DNA of 64,000 bases, from positions 1-64,000 of the forward strand of contig JBMNPT010000003.1 in assembly GCA_050943735.1 (NCBI GenBank). The letters run 5' to 3'. Both the position numbers and the translations under genes were made by a program. This document shows, piece by piece, positions 60,917 to 64,000 of this stretch (position 1 is its first letter; every line of letters starts with the position of its first letter). The notes under the pieces were generated by a model. The model saw only the letters and a list, made by a program, of their open reading frames with translations. It ran no database searches and was not told the DNA's origin. This DNA is from JBMNPT01 sp050943735 (GTDB taxonomy: Bacteria > Bacillota > Clostridia > Oscillospirales > RGIG577).

Positions 60917-61216
60917 ATGGCAGGAAAAAAGGCACCCAAAAGTGAGTATCTTCTGTTCAAAGGCAAGCCGCTGGTACGTTGCGGTAACGCGCTGTATTAT
61001 GGAGATATGAAGGATAAGTATGTCATCGCTATGCAGATTGTGGACACCGAAAAGAAGGAACAGCTGGACATGGCCACCAAAGTGATCATTCAGCTGCAAG
61101 CTACGGATGGGAGTGGCCGGGCACCCGTAAAAACCATCAAAACTTCGGAGAAAATGGGACTGTACGATGCCATTGACATCGGTCAAATCTGGCTCCAGCG
61201 GGCATTGGCCGAATAA
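60917..61216 (+). CDS. Small conserved protein of unknown function
   Basis: A 99-aa soluble protein, basic at the start (AGKKAPKSEY), with a compact alpha/beta sequence (GKPLVRCGNALYYGDMKDKY). It resembles short conserved clostridial proteins without assigned role. AAAGGAGGAG precedes ATG 60917. It is downstream of ireB by 86 bp and ends at a terminator, so it may be in the same unit. Confidence 0.75.
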   Translation: MAGKKAPKSEYLLFKGKPLVRCGNALYYGDMKDKYVIAMQIVDTEKKEQLDMATKVIIQLQATDGSGRAPVKTIKTSEKMGLYDAIDIGQIWLQRALAE

Positions 61217-61231
61217 TTGCACAATGAAACG

Positions 61232-61263
61232 AAAAAGGGAACCGAGCAATCGGTTCCCTTTTT
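61232..61263. terminator. Bidirectional intrinsic terminator
   Basis: A 13-base repeat (61232-61244 with 61251-61263) with A and T ends lies between the small protein gene and the convergent FCD gene. Confidence 0.85.
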
Positions 61264-61268
61264 ATATT

Positions 61269-61985
61269 TTATAAGTGATGGCTCCAGTGGTCAATGCATT
61301 GAGAGAGTGTTTCCGCAACACCTTTGGAATCCCGCTGTTCCAGAACAGTCAAAAGGCGCCTGTGCTGGGAAAGGGTTTTTTCCACTTCTCCTTTCTGGAT
61401 GTAATCCTGCATGGAGTGGATACGAGAATAGCGGGTGATCTGGTCAATGATATGGCCGGTGTGAATGATGAGTTCGTTTTCGGTGGCCAGCCGAAAAGAG
61501 TTGTGATATGCAATATCCAGATCCACCAGATACTCATAGTCGTCTTTGGGACAGCGCATGGCCTGTGCGTATTCTTCAAAACACTTGTGACAATGGGCAA
61601 TGTGCTGTTCAGTGGCGGTGTCCACTGCCAGCAGCAGGGTGCCAATATCAAAGATCCGGCGAAACTGAAACATGGATTTGGTGGAATTGGCCTGCAAAAT
61701 GATACCGTAGAGCAGAGGACTGAAAATACGGGTGTTGAAACCGCTGGCGATATAAGTCCCCTCGGCGTGGCGAATTTCCAGAACACCCATAAATTCCAGA
61801 ACCTTGATGGCCTCTCGAATGGAATTGCGGCTGACGCCAATGCTTTCCACCAGCTCTATCTCGGTGGGGATTTTGTCACCCGGCTTTAATTCACCCTCGA
61901 TAATGGCGGTGGTGATGCGGTCGATGACAGTGGAGACTACCGACTTGTTTTGAATGGTGCGAAGATATTTGGGTCCGTGGCTCAT
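61269..61985 (-). CDS. GntR family regulator, FadR/FCD type (second)
   Basis: A 238-aa protein with an N-terminal winged helix (about 15-80; ESIGVSRNSIREAIKVLEFM) and an FCD ligand-binding domain (about 95-230). It diverges from the dehydrogenase-TRAP unit and is the obvious candidate regulator. ATG 61985 starts the conserved part; the ribosome site (AAAGGAAG) is rather far, and TTG 61991 would space better. The ligand is unknown. Confidence 0.9.
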   Translation of the reverse strand: MSHGPKYLRTIQNKSVVSTVIDRITTAIIEGELKPGDKIPTEIELVESIGVSRNSIREAIKVLEFMGVLEIRHAEGTYIASGFNTRIFSPLLYGIILQANSTKSMFQFRRIFDIGTLLLAVDTATEQHIAHCHKCFEEYAQAMRCPKDDYEYLVDLDIAYHNSFRLATENELIIHTGHIIDQITRYSRIHSMQDYIQKGEVEKTLSQHRRLLTVLEQRDSKGVAETLSQCIDHWSHHL

Positions 61986-62095
61986 GATCAAATAAGCTTC
62001 CTTTCGGCAAACAAGGATGAAATATGGAAAATGCACAATAGGAATACAGATTTATGGAAGAAGTGTAAAATATCCCTGGTTTTCTATTTTATGGA

Positions 62096-62124
62096 TTGAC
62101 AAAATTATACAACAAGACTATACT
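62096..62124 (+). promoter_or_regulatory. Promoter of the dehydrogenase-TRAP unit
   Basis: Consensus TTGACA (62096-62101), 17 bp, TATACT (62119-62124). A near-consensus promoter next to a divergent repressor gene suggests regulation by repression. Confidence 0.8.
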
Positions 62125-62137
62125 AAAGTCAAGATAC

Positions 62138-62163
62138 TACATCCTACATAGTGCATAATACAT
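62138..62163 (+). repeat. Four 7-bp-phased TACAT-type repeats
   Basis: TACAT at 62138, TACAT at 62145, TGCAT at 62152 and TACAT at 62159, each exactly 7 bp after the last, just downstream of the predicted transcription start. They may be an operator array or an RNA element. Confidence 0.5.
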
Positions 62164-62195
62164 AATATGAAGGACATACAGAAAGGATGTTGACC

Positions 62196-63266
62196 ATGAG
62201 TGAATCCAGGAAGATGATGGCGGTTGTAAAGACCCGCAAGGAACGGGGCGCGGATTATATGGAAGTGCCGGTTCCGGAAGTGGGCCCGGAAGAAATTCTG
62301 GTCAAAGTGCATGCGGCAGCCATTTGCGGCACAGATATTCACATTTATCAGTGGAATGCCTGGGCAGACGCCAATGTGGAAAAGGCGTACAGCAAATTGC
62401 CGCGAATTTTGGGCCATGAGTTTTCGGGTGTAGTGGAACAGGTCGGTTCGCAGGTGACACAGGTGAAGGTGGGAGACCGGGTGGCCTGTGAAACCCATTT
62501 GCCCTGCGGGGAGTGCTATCAGTGCAAAACGGGCGACAGTTACAATTGCCAGCATGTTAAACGTTTTAAGACCGGTGTATATGCAGATTATGCTTTGGTG
62601 CCGGGTTCTTGTGCAGTAAAGCTGCCTGAAACCATGACCTTTGATCAGGGAGCGGTGATGGAGCCTTTCAGCGTGGCTGTACATGCAGCTTCCATGGTGC
62701 GAATGGTGGGCGATACGGTAGCTGTGGTGGGCTGTGGCCCCATTGGACTCTTTTGTATAAAAATTGCCAGGGCTATGGGAGCTTCCATCATTTTTGCTTC
62801 TGATGTGAGTGACTACAGACTGCAGCTGGCGCGAAAAAGCGGCGCAGACTTTGTATTCAATACGCTTCAGTGCAATGTGGTGCAAGAAGTGAAGAACCGC
62901 ACAGAAGAGCTGGGAGCAGGCACAGTGTTTGATTTTTCCGGAAATGTAGAAGCCATTGCGCAAGGATTCAAAATGTTGCGTAAATGCGGCAATATGGTAA
63001 TGACGGGGTTACCCTCCAAGCCGCTGGTGTTGGACGCCAGTGATGATATTGTTTGGAAAGCGGCAAAAATTTACGGCGTCCATGGCCGGGAAATTTTTAC
63101 TAGCTGGGAGATTGCCAAGGGGTTGATTGGCTCCGGCATCGTATCGGTGGATGATCTGTTGACCCATCGTTTCCCATTCAGTGAGTATGAGAAAGCCTTT
63201 GAACTGGCAGAAAAGGGATTGGCAGGCAAGATTCTGTTGTATCCCGATTCCATGTTCCCAGGCTGA
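62196..63266 (+). CDS. Zinc-dependent dehydrogenase, L-threonine 3-dehydrogenase-like
   Basis: A 356-aa medium-chain dehydrogenase. Catalytic zinc ligands are Cys44 (CGTDIHIY) and His74/Glu75 (GHEFSG); the structural zinc cysteines are C104, C107, C110 and C118. The Rossmann loop is VVGCGPIGLFC. The HIYQWNAWA segment is typical of threonine dehydrogenase, but related enzymes act on sugar alcohols or hydroxy acids. ATG 62196 has AAAGGATG upstream. It is followed after 46 bp by a TRAP binding protein, so it probably oxidises the imported compound. Confidence 0.88.
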   Translation: MSESRKMMAVVKTRKERGADYMEVPVPEVGPEEILVKVHAAAICGTDIHIYQWNAWADANVEKAYSKLPRILGHEFSGVVEQVGSQVTQVKVGDRVACETHLPCGECYQCKTGDSYNCQHVKRFKTGVYADYALVPGSCAVKLPETMTFDQGAVMEPFSVAVHAASMVRMVGDTVAVVGCGPIGLFCIKIARAMGASIIFASDVSDYRLQLARKSGADFVFNTLQCNVVQEVKNRTEELGAGTVFDFSGNVEAIAQGFKMLRKCGNMVMTGLPSKPLVLDASDDIVWKAAKIYGVHGREIFTSWEIAKGLIGSGIVSVDDLLTHRFPFSEYEKAFELAEKGLAGKILLYPDSMFPG

Positions 63267-63312
63267 AAAATAGTGGCTGATCACGCAAAGTGAAGAAAAG
63301 GAGAGAAATACC

Positions 63313-64000
63313 ATGAAAAAGATCGTAAGTATGATGTTAGTACTGTCCATGGTGTTGGGAATTACCGCATGTTCTTCTGATCCGGCTGAGACTTCTCAGT
63401 CCACGAGTACACAGCCCTCTCAATCTACGGCGCCTTCTGGCGGGGAAGATGGAATCATCCGGGTAACTGATGGAGAGCCACTGTCTTTGACGGTTGCGGT
63501 GCATTCCGGCGGTGAAGTGATGGAAGCCAAGTCCATGAAGTACATGGCCGAGATTTTGGAGGAACGCAGCGGAGGCAATGTGACACCGGAGGTATTTACC
63601 GATGGTTTATTGGGAAATGAATCGGACATTCTGGAGCAGGTGGAATTGAATACGGTGCAGATTGCCACCACAGGTTTCGCGGGATTGGATAAATACATCA
63701 GTTCGGTAAACTGTTGGTCGGTACCCTATCTGTTTCCTGATGTGGAAGCGGTAAAAGCCTCGTTGGAAGGACCCATTGGGGATGCGGCCAGAGCCAAATT
63801 TGAGGAAAAAGGGATCATTTATGTGGGAAATCTCTTCCGGGGCAATAGACAGCTCACCTCTACCAAGAAAGTGGAGACTCCCGAGGATTTGAAAGGATTG
63901 AAATTGCGTCTGCCCGATACCGCCGCATGGGTGACGGTTTGGGAAGCCATGGGCGCCATCACCAGTCCCATTGCTTCCAGCGAGGTGTTCAGCGCGTTAC
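63313..64000 (+). CDS. dctP: TRAP transporter substrate-binding lipoprotein DctP, cut by window end
   Basis: An open frame of 229 codons runs to the window end without a stop. The signal peptide ends ITAC (Cys20), followed by a Ser/Thr/Gln-rich linker. The DctP fold is recognised by AEILEERSGGNVTPEVFTDG, FRGNRQLTS and DLKGLKLRLPDT. It binds a carboxylate for a second TRAP system whose permease genes should lie to the right. GGAGAG precedes the ATG. It is only distantly like the first DctP. Confidence 0.92.
   Translation, partial: MKKIVSMMLVLSMVLGITACSSDPAETSQSTSTQPSQSTAPSGGEDGIIRVTDGEPLSLTVAVHSGGEVMEAKSMKYMAEILEERSGGNVTPEVFTDGLLGNESDILEQVELNTVQIATTGFAGLDKYISSVNCWSVPYLFPDVEAVKASLEGPIGDAARAKFEEKGIIYVGNLFRGNRQLTSTKKVETPEDLKGLKLRLPDTAAWVTVWEAMGAITSPIASSEVFSAL

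Overview
The window reads as chromosomal DNA of an endospore-forming, anaerobic-type Clostridia member, probably Oscillospiraceae-like. The complete spoIIIAA-AH operon, yabP/yabQ, long-form HPF, IreB, ArgR and strong extended -10 promoters all point that way. GC is roughly mid-50s by eye. Species cannot be fixed from the sequence alone. No tRNA, rRNA, CRISPR array, transposase or phage gene was seen.

Region 1 (1-5.1 kb) follows the Bacillus yabM-yabR order: MOP flippase, MazG, HU (inserted), RqcP, YabP, YabQ, DivIC, S1 protein. Region 2 (5.1-10 kb) holds an amidohydrolase, a fumarase alpha subunit with no beta partner, HPF, SfsA and a DUF1015 protein. Region 3 (10.1-14.8 kb) is the eight-gene spoIIIA operon for the mother cell-forespore channel.

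Region 4 (14.9-26.1 kb) is a housekeeping cluster: Asp23, NusB, TsaD-like protein, XseA, XseB, IspA, PAP2-like protein, then a ~627-nt non-coding RNA, a small membrane protein, TlyA, NadK, ArgR, RecN and TyrS. The RNA has its own promoter, a 15-bp pairing of its ends and the expected neighbours. I identify it as OLE RNA and the membrane protein as its partner OapA. This is the most striking RNA feature of the window.

Region 5 (26.3-50.1 kb) is mostly accessory metabolism: IMP dehydrogenase behind a leader hairpin, RpiR and GntR regulators, a one-chain fusion of glycerate 2-kinase with a divergent enolase, a TRAP transporter in M-P-Q order, a LarA-type racemase, three secreted/SLH envelope proteins, an ornithine-cyclodeaminase-like enzyme, two AraC regulators, an HpcH/HpaI-fold aldolase, a D-2-hydroxyacid dehydrogenase and an NhaC antiporter. 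Together they suggest import of a hydroxy or sugar acid, conversion to D-glycerate and entry into glycolysis as 2-phosphoglycerate and phosphoenolpyruvate. The substrate is unknown, and the enolase half lacks several canonical active-site residues.

Region 6 (50.2-56.6 kb, minus strand) has AcpS, Nnr, a lipoprotein, Alr, an orphan MazF, two unknown proteins and a putative metal exporter. Region 7 (56.7-64 kb) has a Phe T-box controlling pheST, then IreB, a small conserved protein, and a second catabolic start: FCD regulator, divergent threonine-dehydrogenase-like enzyme, and a TRAP binding protein cut by the window end.
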